34,134 bases of DNA from UBA11891 sp003533785 (lineage in GTDB: Bacteria; Bacteroidota; Bacteroidia; Flavobacteriales; Flavobacteriaceae). The notes beneath the pieces were generated by a model. It was not told the origin of the DNA. It worked only from the letters and a program-made list of their open reading frames with translations, and made no database searches. A program made the translations under genes and the position numbers. Positions within the stretch are counted from its first letter, which is position 1, and every line of letters begins with the position of its first letter. Shown one piece after another: positions 1-7,549 of this stretch. The stretch is from positions 1 to 34,134 of the forward strand of contig CATFEX010000018.1 in the NCBI GenBank assembly GCA_949511625.1, read 5' to 3'.

Positions 1-49
1 CTCATATTATACAGGACGTAAATTAATAATAGTCACTCTTACAAAAATA

Positions 50-517
50 GTGCTTTTATTTCAAATTATTTTATTAACAGGGTGTCACTTTGAAAAAATC
101 AATTTTGATGAACTTAGTGTTATCAATAGTAATCAAGGAGATATTTATCTTTATGGAAAAAAAAGATTCACAGGGGTTAGTGTAAAAAAAGATTCTTCAG
201 GAATTACGACCATGCACATTGAAAATGGCAGTTTGGAAGGGCCTTTAGAAAAGCTAAGTTTAAACCAACAACCCTTACTTATAGAACATTATCATAAAAA
301 TAGACTCAATGGCAAAAAAACAACTTTTTATGAGGAGGGTGGCATATTTCAAGAAAATTTCTTTTGGAATGATCGCTTGGTAGGCACCTTCAAAATCTAT
401 TATCCTAATGGAAGATTGCAGCGGGTGGCTCAATTTGACTCTTTTGGGCGAAAAATAGGTGTTTGGAAAAAATATAAGATTGATGGAACTATTTCGGATT
501 CAATTTCGTACAACTAA
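50..517 (+). CDS. Putative lipoprotein of the YwqK/MORN-variant type, start uncertain
   Basis: The protein begins with a hydrophobic stretch ending in the lipobox LTGC, so it is probably exported and anchored by a lipid on the cysteine. The rest has repeated short units with a G...Y..G pattern (for example YYPNGRLQRVAQFD and KIDGTISDS), as in the MORN-variant repeats of YwqK-like proteins. The function of these proteins is mostly unknown. The GTG at 50 is the first usable start seen, but the frame stays open to the left edge with basic residues (RK) and further hydrophobic residues before it. The true start, with a normal signal peptide, may therefore lie outside the window. It runs convergently into the cysteine synthase gene with a 25-bp gap. 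Confidence 0.6.
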   Translation: MLLFQIILLTGCHFEKINFDELSVINSNQGDIYLYGKKRFTGVSVKKDSSGITTMHIENGSLEGPLEKLSLNQQPLLIEHYHKNRLNGKKTTFYEEGGIFQENFFWNDRLVGTFKIYYPNGRLQRVAQFDSFGRKIGVWKKYKIDGTISDSISYN

Positions 518-542
518 TCACTTAGTTGAAGGAATTTTCTTA

Positions 543-1526
543 CTAATTCCCCAAAAACCCTTTTTCACGCATCCAATCATCATTATATATTTTGCCAATA
601 TATCGACTTCCAGAATCGTGCAACAAAACGACCACTACATCATTTGATTCGAAGCGATCCTGCAACTGAACCAACCCTCGAATTGCAGCACCACAAGAAT
701 TACCTGCAAAAATGCCCTCCTCCCTTGCCAACTTTCTTGTGTATACTGCCGCATCCTTGTCAGTTACTTTTTCAAAATGATCAATCACAGAGAAGTCGAC
801 ATTTTTGGGAAGAATGTCCTCTCCGATCCCTTCTGTAGAATAGGGATAAATCTCAGCAGGATCAAAGATGCCTGTTTCATGATATTTTTTAAATACAGAG
901 CCATAGGTGTCAATTCCATATACTTTTACTTTGGGATTTTGTTCCTTCAGATACTTCCCTACCCCAGAAATGGTTCCTCCTGTTCCAACTCCAACAACAA
1001 AGTGTGTAATCTTACCCTCTGTTTGCTTCCATATTTCAGGTCCAGTTTGTTCGTAATGAGCTAAGGAATTATAAGGGTTATCGTATTGGTTCACATACCA
1101 AGAATTGGGTGTTTCTTCTCCCAAACGTTTTGCAACGCTATAATACGAATCGGGGTGGTCTGGTGCCACATTGGTTGGACAGACAATCACCTCCGCTCCA
1201 ACGGCTCGTAAAACATCAAATTTTTCTTTCGATTGCTTGTCGGTAGATACACAAATGAGCTTGTACCCTTTTACAATCGCTCCAAGTGCTAGACCCATTC
1301 CTGTATTTCCAGAAGTACCTTCCACTATAGTTCCTCCTGGCTTCAATTTTCCTGCAGCCTCTGCAGCTTCAATCATCCGAATTGCCATTCGATCTTTAAC
1401 CGAATTTCCGGGGTTAAAACTTTCAACTTTTGCCAAAACAGTTGCAGGGATATCTCCAATAATGGAATGTAATTTTACCAAAGGTGTGTTGCCAATAGTC
1501 TCTAGAATATTTTCAGCGAAATTCAT
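543..1526 (-). CDS. PLP-dependent cysteine synthase / cystathionine beta-synthase family protein
   Basis: This is a fold-type II PLP enzyme of 327 residues that makes cysteine from O-acetylserine and sulfide, or cystathionine from serine and homocysteine. The PLP lysine is K44 in NSVKDR. The phosphate/substrate loop TSGNTG is at 71-76 and a glycine-rich GTGGTISG loop follows near mid-protein. The EGIGED stretch and the C-terminal DSGSRYIGKIYNDDWM resemble the catalytic core of cystathionine beta-synthase more than classic CysK, and no CBS domain pair follows. I therefore leave the symbol open between cysK, cysM and cbs. The ATG at 1526 lies only 4 nt from a TATTTTTG element. A strong Shine-Dalgarno-like string lies further upstream (1553-1560). 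Confidence 0.92.
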   Translation of the reverse strand: MNFAENILETIGNTPLVKLHSIIGDIPATVLAKVESFNPGNSVKDRMAIRMIEAAEAAGKLKPGGTIVEGTSGNTGMGLALGAIVKGYKLICVSTDKQSKEKFDVLRAVGAEVIVCPTNVAPDHPDSYYSVAKRLGEETPNSWYVNQYDNPYNSLAHYEQTGPEIWKQTEGKITHFVVGVGTGGTISGVGKYLKEQNPKVKVYGIDTYGSVFKKYHETGIFDPAEIYPYSTEGIGEDILPKNVDFSVIDHFEKVTDKDAAVYTRKLAREEGIFAGNSCGAAIRGLVQLQDRFESNDVVVVLLHDSGSRYIGKIYNDDWMREKGFLGN

Positions 1527-1530
1527 TATT

Positions 1531-1538
1531 CAAAAATA
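1531..1538 (-). promoter_or_regulatory. -7 element (TATTTTTG) of the cysteine synthase gene
   Basis: The minus strand reads TATTTTTG, a match to the Bacteroidota -7 consensus TAnnTTTG, ending 4 nt before the ATG. No TTTG -33 box is seen at 17-23 bp. If active, the mRNA would start at or within a base or two of the start codon. Confidence 0.45.
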
Positions 1539-1574
1539 CATCAATTGAGGCTTCACCTCCTCCTTTATAAAAAA

Positions 1575-2816
1575 TTAATCTTTCAATAAATTTTTTCGAG
1601 ACTGTTTACGGATCACCAATCGAATTGGAAACCAGAGAAAAAACATACTGATGAGCAAAACAAATATATTAAGTGTTACTATATGTGAAATTGTAAGAAA
1701 TACAGGTGCTGTCTCAACAAAATAGGTTTGCGGATCCAATCGAATCCATTTCCAGTGGAGCTGACTCCAATAAAAGGATAAGCCCAAGAGGTTTCCCCAA
1801 AACAAACCAACGCTAAAAATTCTTGCTCCACTCCATAAAAAAATAGATTGTATCCATTGAGAAGTGGCACCCATCGTTTGCAAAACTCCAATCATTCGAG
1901 TTCGTTCTAATATCAATACTAGTAAAGCAGTTGCCATATTGATTACCCCGACAATGATCATTATCGTCAAAATGATTAAAATATTATAATCAAAAAGAGC
2001 TATCCATTGAAAGATGTTGGGGTATTTTTCTTGGATTGTAATAACATCCCATTCTGAAGGGAGCATATTATAAATGATTTCTGCAGTATTCGAGATACCT
2101 TCAAAATCGTTTAAAACAACTTCATAACTCCCTACTTGATTATTATCCCATTGATTCACTCTATTCACCAAATCAATTGAACCAAAGATTAAAGATTCAT
2201 CAAACTCAGGGAAGCCTGACTGATATATTCCTACAACCTTAACTGTTCGTTGGTTGGGAACCTTTTGATTTGTATTGTTTTGAAAAAAAATACGAAACCG
2301 ATCTCCTACCTCAAGTTCAAGACGAGATGCAAGTGTTTGAGAAATTAAAACTTCTTGGGAACTCTTTCTAGAATTGGGGAATTCACCTTCTTTCAAATAA
2401 TTTTGAAGTCTTCCCCAAGGGTAATTAGAACCAACCCCCTTAAATATCCCTCCTTCAAAAGTTGATTTGGATTTGAAGAGTCCAGCTTTATAAGTTACCC
2501 CATCCAACTTGCTAAGGTTAGAAAGAGAGGTAATTGTTTTTCGTAATGAATCCTCAATAAAAAGGGGTTCAATGGAAATAGTAGCACTGTTATTTTCAAA
2601 AGATGAAAGAGATAAATGTCCATTAAAAATTGCTGTTTTAGATGCAATTTCCTTTTGAAGTCCAAATCCAGTTGCCAACGCAATGAGTATCATTGCAATA
2701 CCAAGAGCTACTGCCACTGTGGCGATTTTTATTATCCGAGCTGAAACGCTATGTTTGTAATAATGGCTGTTCTGCAGTCGTTGAGCAAGAAACAAACTTA
2801 ATCGCAAGGGATTCAC
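1575..2816 (-). CDS. FtsX/LolE-type ABC transporter permease
   Basis: This is a membrane permease of the FtsX-like family, to which LolC/LolE and MacB belong, working with a separate ATPase that is not in this window. One membrane segment lies near the N terminus (IATVAVALGIAMILIALATG). A large periplasmic domain of about 200 residues follows, then three C-terminal segments (around ILIILTIMIIVGVINMATALL, the SGARIFSVGLFWGNLLGL region, and TLNIFVLLISMFFLWFP). I chose the GTG at 2816 because the protein then begins MNPLRLSLFLAQRL, like typical family members. A TTG at 2834 would add six residues and overlap the divergent gene by 14 bp. It probably exports or extracts lipoproteins or lipids, but the substrate cannot be read from sequence. 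Confidence 0.85.
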   Translation of the reverse strand: MNPLRLSLFLAQRLQNSHYYKHSVSARIIKIATVAVALGIAMILIALATGFGLQKEIASKTAIFNGHLSLSSFENNSATISIEPLFIEDSLRKTITSLSNLSKLDGVTYKAGLFKSKSTFEGGIFKGVGSNYPWGRLQNYLKEGEFPNSRKSSQEVLISQTLASRLELEVGDRFRIFFQNNTNQKVPNQRTVKVVGIYQSGFPEFDESLIFGSIDLVNRVNQWDNNQVGSYEVVLNDFEGISNTAEIIYNMLPSEWDVITIQEKYPNIFQWIALFDYNILIILTIMIIVGVINMATALLVLILERTRMIGVLQTMGATSQWIQSIFLWSGARIFSVGLFWGNLLGLSFYWSQLHWKWIRLDPQTYFVETAPVFLTISHIVTLNIFVLLISMFFLWFPIRLVIRKQSRKNLLKD

Positions 2817-2820
2817 TAGA

Positions 2821-3996
2821 ATGAATTTTATCAAAAATACAGTATTATTTCTTGTCCTTTTGGCATACCCTTTTGTATGCTCCCCTCAATCCACTAGTAA
2901 GATTGTAACGGGTGCACAGCAAATAGAGCTTTATCTCCCTCTATTACAGAATAAAAATATTGGACTCGTTGGAAATCACAACAGCCTTATTTGGAATGAT
3001 AATAATCCCATTCATCTTGTTGATCATTTGATTAATCTAGGAGTACGGCTCAAAAAAGTATACGGGCCTGAACACGGGTTTCGAGGAGAAGCTCCTGATG
3101 GAGAAATAATATCCGACACCAAAGATCCAAAAACAGGAATACCCATTGTTTCCTTATATGGGAAAAACAAAAAACCCAGCCCCCAGCAACTAAAAGATAT
3201 TGATATAGTCTTGTTTGACATGCAAAGCGTTGGCGTCCGGTTCTATACCTATCTCTCAACGCTTCAGCTGGTTATGGAAGCTTGTGCTGAAAACAATGTC
3301 GCTCTCATTATCTTAGATCGTCCTAATCCAAATGGCCATTATGTAGACGGCCCTGTACTCGATCTTAAATACAAAACTTTTGTGGGCATGCACCCCATCC
3401 CCATTGTTTATGGAATGACTTTGGGAGAAATGGCTCAAATGATTCGAGGAGAAGGATGGATCAAAGCCCCTGAGTCTCTCAGTATAAAAATTATTCCCTT
3501 ACAAAACTACAGGCATCAAAAAGGCATTGAGTTACCCTTCCCTCCATCTCCCAATCTTCCTAACGCTCAATCCATTGCCCTTTATCCGAGTCTTTGTCTT
3601 TTGGAACCTACCACAGTTAGTATTGGTCGGGGAACCGATATGCAGTTCCAACTATATGGCCACCCTGAGTTTGATTCTAATTTTCAATTCACACCAAAAC
3701 CCAATCCAGGGTCAAAATACCCCAAATGGAACGGAAAAGTTTGCAAGGGAGTAGATCTTAGACGAGAAACCAAACCCCAGCAAATCCGTTTGAAATACTT
3801 ACTCGAAGCCTATGCTTCTAGTAAAGATAAAGATGGTTTTTTTCTAGATTCATTCGAACGAATTGCAGGTAATGGGCTCCTTCGAAAACAAATTAAGCAA
3901 GGCTGGAATTCAAACCAAATAAGGGCTTCATGGGAACCCAAATTATCGCAATTCAAAAAGAAGCGCAAACAGTATTTATTGTATCCCGATGAATAA
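2821..3996 (+). CDS. DUF1343 / NamZ-like exo-beta-N-acetylmuramidase, exported
   Basis: This 391-residue protein belongs to the DUF1343 family. The Bacillus member NamZ removes terminal N-acetylmuramic acid from peptidoglycan fragments. Visible family blocks are GPEHGFRG (82-89), DMQSVGVRFYTY (133-144), DRPNPNG (166-172), PPSPNLP (241-247) and E262 followed by SIGRGTD. Residues 1-20 form a signal sequence; the cysteine at 20 is not preceded by a classic lipobox, so periplasmic release is as likely as lipid anchoring. A role in cell-wall recycling is inferred from the family. It overlaps the next gene by 8 bp, implying translational coupling. Its start lies only 4 bp from the divergent permease start. 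Confidence 0.9.
   Translation: MNFIKNTVLFLVLLAYPFVCSPQSTSKIVTGAQQIELYLPLLQNKNIGLVGNHNSLIWNDNNPIHLVDHLINLGVRLKKVYGPEHGFRGEAPDGEIISDTKDPKTGIPIVSLYGKNKKPSPQQLKDIDIVLFDMQSVGVRFYTYLSTLQLVMEACAENNVALIILDRPNPNGHYVDGPVLDLKYKTFVGMHPIPIVYGMTLGEMAQMIRGEGWIKAPESLSIKIIPLQNYRHQKGIELPFPPSPNLPNAQSIALYPSLCLLEPTTVSIGRGTDMQFQLYGHPEFDSNFQFTPKPNPGSKYPKWNGKVCKGVDLRRETKPQQIRLKYLLEAYASSKDKDGFFLDSFERIAGNGLLRKQIKQGWNSNQIRASWEPKLSQFKKKRKQYLLYPDE
2832..2839 (-). promoter_or_regulatory. -7 element (TATTTTTG) of the FtsX/LolE-type permease gene
   Basis: TATTTTTG on the minus strand lies 15 nt before the GTG at 2816 and inside the first codons of the divergent DUF1343 gene. It shares the string TGTATTTTTGA with the element before the cysteine synthase gene. 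This position favours the GTG start, since the TTG at 2834 would fall inside the element. Confidence 0.4.
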
Positions 3997-4693
3997 AAAT
4001 CTGTTGGGGCGTGCCCTTTGGGATTTTTATAAATCCCCAGGTGAGCAAGAGCTGATTACTTGGACACACTTGACTGAGGAAGATCCTATGCTCATATCCT
4101 ACTTTTTTCGTATCCATGATGAAATGCCCGCAATAGAACAAAAAGCTTTAGCATTGGCACAGGGAAAAGTATTGGATATAGGTTGTGGTGCGGGTAGCCA
4201 TAGCTTGTATTTACAGAACGATTTACAATTACATGTTACAGCCGCTGATATCGATCCTGCAGCCGTAGCTACCGCTTCAGCTAGGGGAGTACTAAATACT
4301 CTTTGTATAGATATTTACGATTATGAAGAAAAATACGACACCCTATTATTGCTTATGAACGGAATCGGTATGTGTGAAAATTTAATGGGACTTAAAGAAT
4401 TGCTCATCCATTTCAAAGGACTTCTCAACCTTGGCGGACAGGTGCTTATGGATTCTTCTGACCTGATTTATCTTTTTGGTCAAAGAGAGGGATTCCCAAC
4501 GCATACTCTGGGAAGTTATTACGGTGAGGTTGATTTCGGAATTCGGTATTTGGGAGAAGAACAAATTTTTCCATGGCTCTATATTGATTTTGAAACGCTT
4601 CATCGGATTGCATCTTCGCTTGGATATCATTGTAAATTAATTTTAGAAGGAGACCACTATGATTATCTGGCTTGTTTGACTAGGGAATATTGA
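3989..4693 (+). CDS. Class I SAM-dependent methyltransferase
   Basis: Motif I of the Rossmann-fold methyltransferases is clear at 61-71 (VLDIGCGAGSH), followed by the acidic residue at the end of strand beta2 (AADIDP, D89) and a post-I region LLLLMNGIG. The protein is 234 residues with no signal peptide, so it is cytosolic. The substrate is not recognisable. The ATG lies within the end of the DUF1343 gene (shared ATGAATAA), so the two are co-translated. Its 3' end overlaps queE on the opposite strand by 14 bp. Confidence 0.85.
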   Translation: MNKNLLGRALWDFYKSPGEQELITWTHLTEEDPMLISYFFRIHDEMPAIEQKALALAQGKVLDIGCGAGSHSLYLQNDLQLHVTAADIDPAAVATASARGVLNTLCIDIYDYEEKYDTLLLLMNGIGMCENLMGLKELLIHFKGLLNLGGQVLMDSSDLIYLFGQREGFPTHTLGSYYGEVDFGIRYLGEEQIFPWLYIDFETLHRIASSLGYHCKLILEGDHYDYLACLTREY

Positions 4694-5309
4694 GATATTT
4701 GTGGGTTTGCAAAGAGACTTTCCATTGGGGATGCGCTAAAGCATAATCAACCATCAAAGGAATCATTTTATCGCGGACGCTCCACTCGGGTTGTAAAAAT
4801 AACTTGCAGTTGGGTCCAACCTTTTTGGCTTGACCTTCAGCAAATTCAAAATCGGATTTATTGTAAATAATCACTTTTAGCTCATCCGCTGCGGAATAAG
4901 CCGCTGCTATAGGGAGTTTATTTTTTTTTGGTGAAAGACAGAACCAATCCCATTGACCTGTAAGCTCATAGGCCCCTGAGGTTTCCAAATGCGTTTTCAT
5001 CTCCAAAGCTTTTAGGCGGTCTGTTAGAGGGTTCATGGGCCACATTAGCGGTTCTCCCCCAGTCACAACCACTGTGTCTGAATATTTTTTAGCATTTGAT
5101 ACAATTGTCTCTACAGAAGTGGCTGGATGGTTCCCTGCATCCCAACTGGCCTTTACATCACACCAATGACAGCCGACATCACAACCTCCTACTCGGATGA
5201 AATAAGCAGCACTCCCTTTGTGGTAACCTTCTCCTTGAAGCGTATAAAATGCTTCCATTAGTGGCAGTTCCAAGCCTTGTTCCAATAGTTCTTGTGAGAG
5301 CATTTCCAT
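4680..5309 (-). CDS. queE: 7-carboxy-7-deazaguanine synthase QueE (radical SAM)
   Basis: QueE converts 6-carboxy-tetrahydropterin to 7-carboxy-7-deazaguanine in the queuosine/preQ0 pathway. In the 209-residue product the radical-SAM cluster cysteines are C43, C47 and C50 (CX3CX2C in GCDVGCHWC). Other family marks are FYTLQGEG (21-28), TGGEP (83-87), LETSG (108-112), SPKKNKLP and the C-terminal QTHKYLNIP. The open frame extends upstream to 5555, but the extra 82 residues do not look like QueE and cross the divergent VOC gene. The ATG at 5309 (or 5303) is therefore the real start. The other que genes are not in this window. Confidence 0.95.
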   Translation of the reverse strand: MEMLSQELLEQGLELPLMEAFYTLQGEGYHKGSAAYFIRVGGCDVGCHWCDVKASWDAGNHPATSVETIVSNAKKYSDTVVVTGGEPLMWPMNPLTDRLKALEMKTHLETSGAYELTGQWDWFCLSPKKNKLPIAAAYSAADELKVIIYNKSDFEFAEGQAKKVGPNCKLFLQPEWSVRDKMIPLMVDYALAHPQWKVSLQTHKYLNIP

Positions 5310-5314
5310 GTTTG

Positions 5315-5322
5315 CAAAGATA
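5315..5322 (-). promoter_or_regulatory. -7 element (TATCTTTG) of queE
   Basis: TATCTTTG on the minus strand ends 5 nt before the ATG of queE, matching TAnnTTTG. It implies a leader of only a few nucleotides. It forms an inverted pair with the TATCTTTA element of the divergent VOC gene, 35 bp apart. Confidence 0.5.
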
Positions 5323-5357
5323 AAGGTTAGATAAGTATCGCATTCCTTAAAAATGAA

Positions 5358-5365
5358 TATCTTTA
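5358..5365 (+). promoter_or_regulatory. -7-like element (TATCTTTA) of the VOC gene
   Basis: TATCTTTA ends 4 nt before the ATG at 5370 and departs from TAnnTTTG only in the last base. The 13-bp string TATCTTTAAAATA (5358-5370) recurs exactly at 12550-12562 in front of another plus-strand gene with a divergent partner. Confidence 0.4.
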
Positions 5366-5369
5366 AAAT

Positions 5370-5792
5370 ATGAAACAAGTAGCACCCTTCCACCTTGCTA
5401 TACCCGTCGATGATTTGTCGAAGAACAAACACTTTTATGAAGTAGTATTGGGATGCAAACCTGGAAGAAGTAGTGAACAATGGGCCGATTATGATTTGTT
5501 TGGCCATCAATTGGTATTGCATCATGATCCGCAACACATAGCACCCAAACACCATAATGAAGTAGATGGTAAATCAGTTCCAGTGCCCCACTTTGGCGTG
5601 GTTCTCCCTTGGGAGGTTTTTACTCATTTCACAGACCATTTGCAGCAACAAGGCGTTGATTTTGTAATCGCACCCTATCTCCGATTTGAAGGGTTGCCTG
5701 GGGAACAAATGACCATGTTTTTTTACGATCCTGCGGGAAATGCCCTTGAATTCAAAGCTTTTAAAAACACTCATCAACTTTTTGCTACTTGA
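5370..5792 (+). CDS. VOC superfamily (glyoxalase/dioxygenase-like) protein
   Basis: This 140-residue protein shows the paired beta-alpha-beta-beta-beta modules of the vicinal-oxygen-chelate fold: FHLAIPVDDLSKNKHFY at the N terminus and HFGVVLP around 74-80, ending in the typical FYDPAGNALEFKAF. H8, H74 and E127 sit where metal ligands usually lie, so it may bind a divalent metal, but the reaction is unknown. Its stop overlaps the TTG start of the next gene (TTGA), which suggests one transcript. It is divergent from queE. Confidence 0.88.
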   Translation: MKQVAPFHLAIPVDDLSKNKHFYEVVLGCKPGRSSEQWADYDLFGHQLVLHHDPQHIAPKHHNEVDGKSVPVPHFGVVLPWEVFTHFTDHLQQQGVDFVIAPYLRFEGLPGEQMTMFFYDPAGNALEFKAFKNTHQLFAT

Positions 5793-6724
5793 GCTATTTT
5801 AGAACACAAGCCGATCAAATCTTTGCCCTGGTTTTTGACGCCCCGGTGAGGAAAACTATTGAAGACAGTATCTTGCTTCTAGCTGGGATTGGATTTGTTA
5901 TCCACTTGAGCCTGGTTTTCATGAAATCAAACGGGCTTTTGGATCAATCAATTTTTCAAGGAAGTCTTCTAAATGATCCTATTTCTGCGATCTATACTCC
6001 CTTTTCATTGATCTTAATCTATGAGGTCTATCTATTGTTATTCTACCTGCCCAGGTCATTCACTTCCTGTGTTGTCAAACAATTTGAAATCATTTCTCTA
6101 ATCGTAATTCGCAAAATTTTTAAAGATATTCCCACCATTAACTTGGATGTAAATTGGTATCGAAGCGAACAAAACTTGCAACTCCTTACTGATTTGATTG
6201 GTTTCTTAGTCTTATTCTTATTAATTTACTGGTTCTACAGTGGAAAGAAACGCCTTCCGATTAAAAAGATTTCTCCAAAGTTAGGTCGTTTTATCAATTC
6301 TAAAAAAATTGTTAGCCTATCTCTATTGGTAGTTCTGACCATTATGTCTATTTATTCTTTTGGAGTTTGGCTTCAGGATTTATTTTTGGGAGTTCCTGTA
6401 TTTAATGCAAAGAAAATTGACGGCTTGTTTTTCAATCAATTCTTTACCATTTTGATTTTAGCAGATGTTATAATTTTATTGATTTCTTTTCGCTATACCG
6501 AAGAATACAGCAAATTAATTCGAAATACGGGATTCATTATCGCAACCATCCTTTTGCGCTTATCTTTTTCTGCAACCGATTACCTCAATATTATTCTGAT
6601 TCTAACCGCAGTGGGGTTTGCCTTATTGATATTAACTATCTATAATGCGATGGAAAACCCTAAGAATCCTGACGCCACTGCCTTGCCAAGAGAGTATTCT
6701 TCAGAAGCATCGCAATCGTCATAG
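5789..6724 (+). CDS. Unknown seven-segment membrane protein
   Basis: I do not recognise a named family. The 311-residue protein has about seven hydrophobic segments, roughly at residues 27-45, 70-88, 132-150, 174-195, 215-235, 247-262 and 264-284. A basic, partly amphipathic linker lies between the second and third (LPRSFTSCVVKQFEIISL and IRKIFKDIP). It probably starts at the TTG overlapping the VOC stop codon, so it should be co-expressed with that gene. The hydrophilic C-terminal tail is encoded in the 65 bp that overlap folD on the other strand. An inner-membrane location is inferred from the segments alone. Confidence 0.75.
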   Translation: MSYFRTQADQIFALVFDAPVRKTIEDSILLLAGIGFVIHLSLVFMKSNGLLDQSIFQGSLLNDPISAIYTPFSLILIYEVYLLLFYLPRSFTSCVVKQFEIISLIVIRKIFKDIPTINLDVNWYRSEQNLQLLTDLIGFLVLFLLIYWFYSGKKRLPIKKISPKLGRFINSKKIVSLSLLVVLTIMSIYSFGVWLQDLFLGVPVFNAKKIDGLFFNQFFTILILADVIILLISFRYTEEYSKLIRNTGFIIATILLRLSFSATDYLNIILILTAVGFALLILTIYNAMENPKNPDATALPREYSSEASQSS

Positions 6725-7541
6725 GGCCAACCCCTCCGGGAACTGGTGTGATGTAACTGGATTTTGGAGCTACCGCTGCATAATCAACATCTCCTTTTAT
6801 TCGATATCCCTTGGGGTGTGATTCGTCGGGTACTCTTGTGATTCCTACATCGATTACAATGGCGCCATCCTTTACCATATCAGCATTTAGAAAATTGGGA
6901 ATCCCTAAAGCAGAGATAACAATATCAGCGCGACGGGTTAGCTGTTCGATATTTTGTGTTCGGCTGTGCGTGAGTATTACCGTAGCATTTCCAACACTGC
7001 CTTTCTGACTCAGCAGTATGCTGATGGGTCGGCCAACGATATGGCTGCGGCCTATAACGACACACTCCTTACCTTGTATATCTATATGGTAACGCTTTAA
7101 AAGCTCCACAATACCAAAGGGGGTAGCTGGAATAAATGCTTGCATTTCCAACGCCATTTTACCAAAATTGCTAGGGTGAAATCCATCAACATCTTTAATA
7201 GGGTCAACAGCCATCAAGATTCGCTCTTCATTAATATGATTGGGCAGTGGTAGCTGAACAATATAGCCATCGACACTAGAGTCCGCATTCAACTTGTCAA
7301 TTTCCTCCAGAAGGGCTTCCTCAGATATACTATCCTCCAAACGCACCAAGGTAGATTGGATACCTACTTGTTCACAGGAGCGAACTTTACTGCCTACATA
7401 GGTAAGACTGGCGCCATCATTACCCACGAGAACTGCTGCTAGGTGGGGAACTTTTTTCCCTTCTAGCTTCATTTGGGCCACTTCTGCCTGTATTTCATCT
7501 TTAATGTCTTGAGCTGTTTTTTTTCCGTCTAGTAGCTGCAT
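6660..7541 (-). CDS. folD: Bifunctional methylenetetrahydrofolate dehydrogenase / cyclohydrolase FolD
   Basis: FolD interconverts 5,10-methylene-, methenyl- and 10-formyl-tetrahydrofolate in the cytosol. The 293-residue protein has the catalytic pair Y48/K52 in the YVGSK motif, QLPLP at 96-100, the NADP-binding loop VIGRSHIVGRP at 162-172 and TPVPGGVGPMT at 265-275. Length and order are normal for the family. It starts 8 bp after the ffh stop and is probably in one operon with it. Its last codons overlap the convergent membrane-protein gene by 65 bp. Confidence 0.98.
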   Translation of the reverse strand: MQLLDGKKTAQDIKDEIQAEVAQMKLEGKKVPHLAAVLVGNDGASLTYVGSKVRSCEQVGIQSTLVRLEDSISEEALLEEIDKLNADSSVDGYIVQLPLPNHINEERILMAVDPIKDVDGFHPSNFGKMALEMQAFIPATPFGIVELLKRYHIDIQGKECVVIGRSHIVGRPISILLSQKGSVGNATVILTHSRTQNIEQLTRRADIVISALGIPNFLNADMVKDGAIVIDVGITRVPDESHPKGYRIKGDVDYAAVAPKSSYITPVPGGVGPMTIAMLLKNTLLARQWRQDS

Positions 7542-7549
7542 TTTTTTAT

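Noticed and set aside
459..647. 62-codon frame across the lipoprotein/cysteine synthase junction
   Set aside because: It overlaps both genes, has no family match and no start signal.
5310..5555. N-terminal extension of QueE by 82 residues
   Set aside because: The extension does not resemble QueE, crosses the divergent VOC gene and its promoter element, and an ATG at 5309 gives a normal-length protein.
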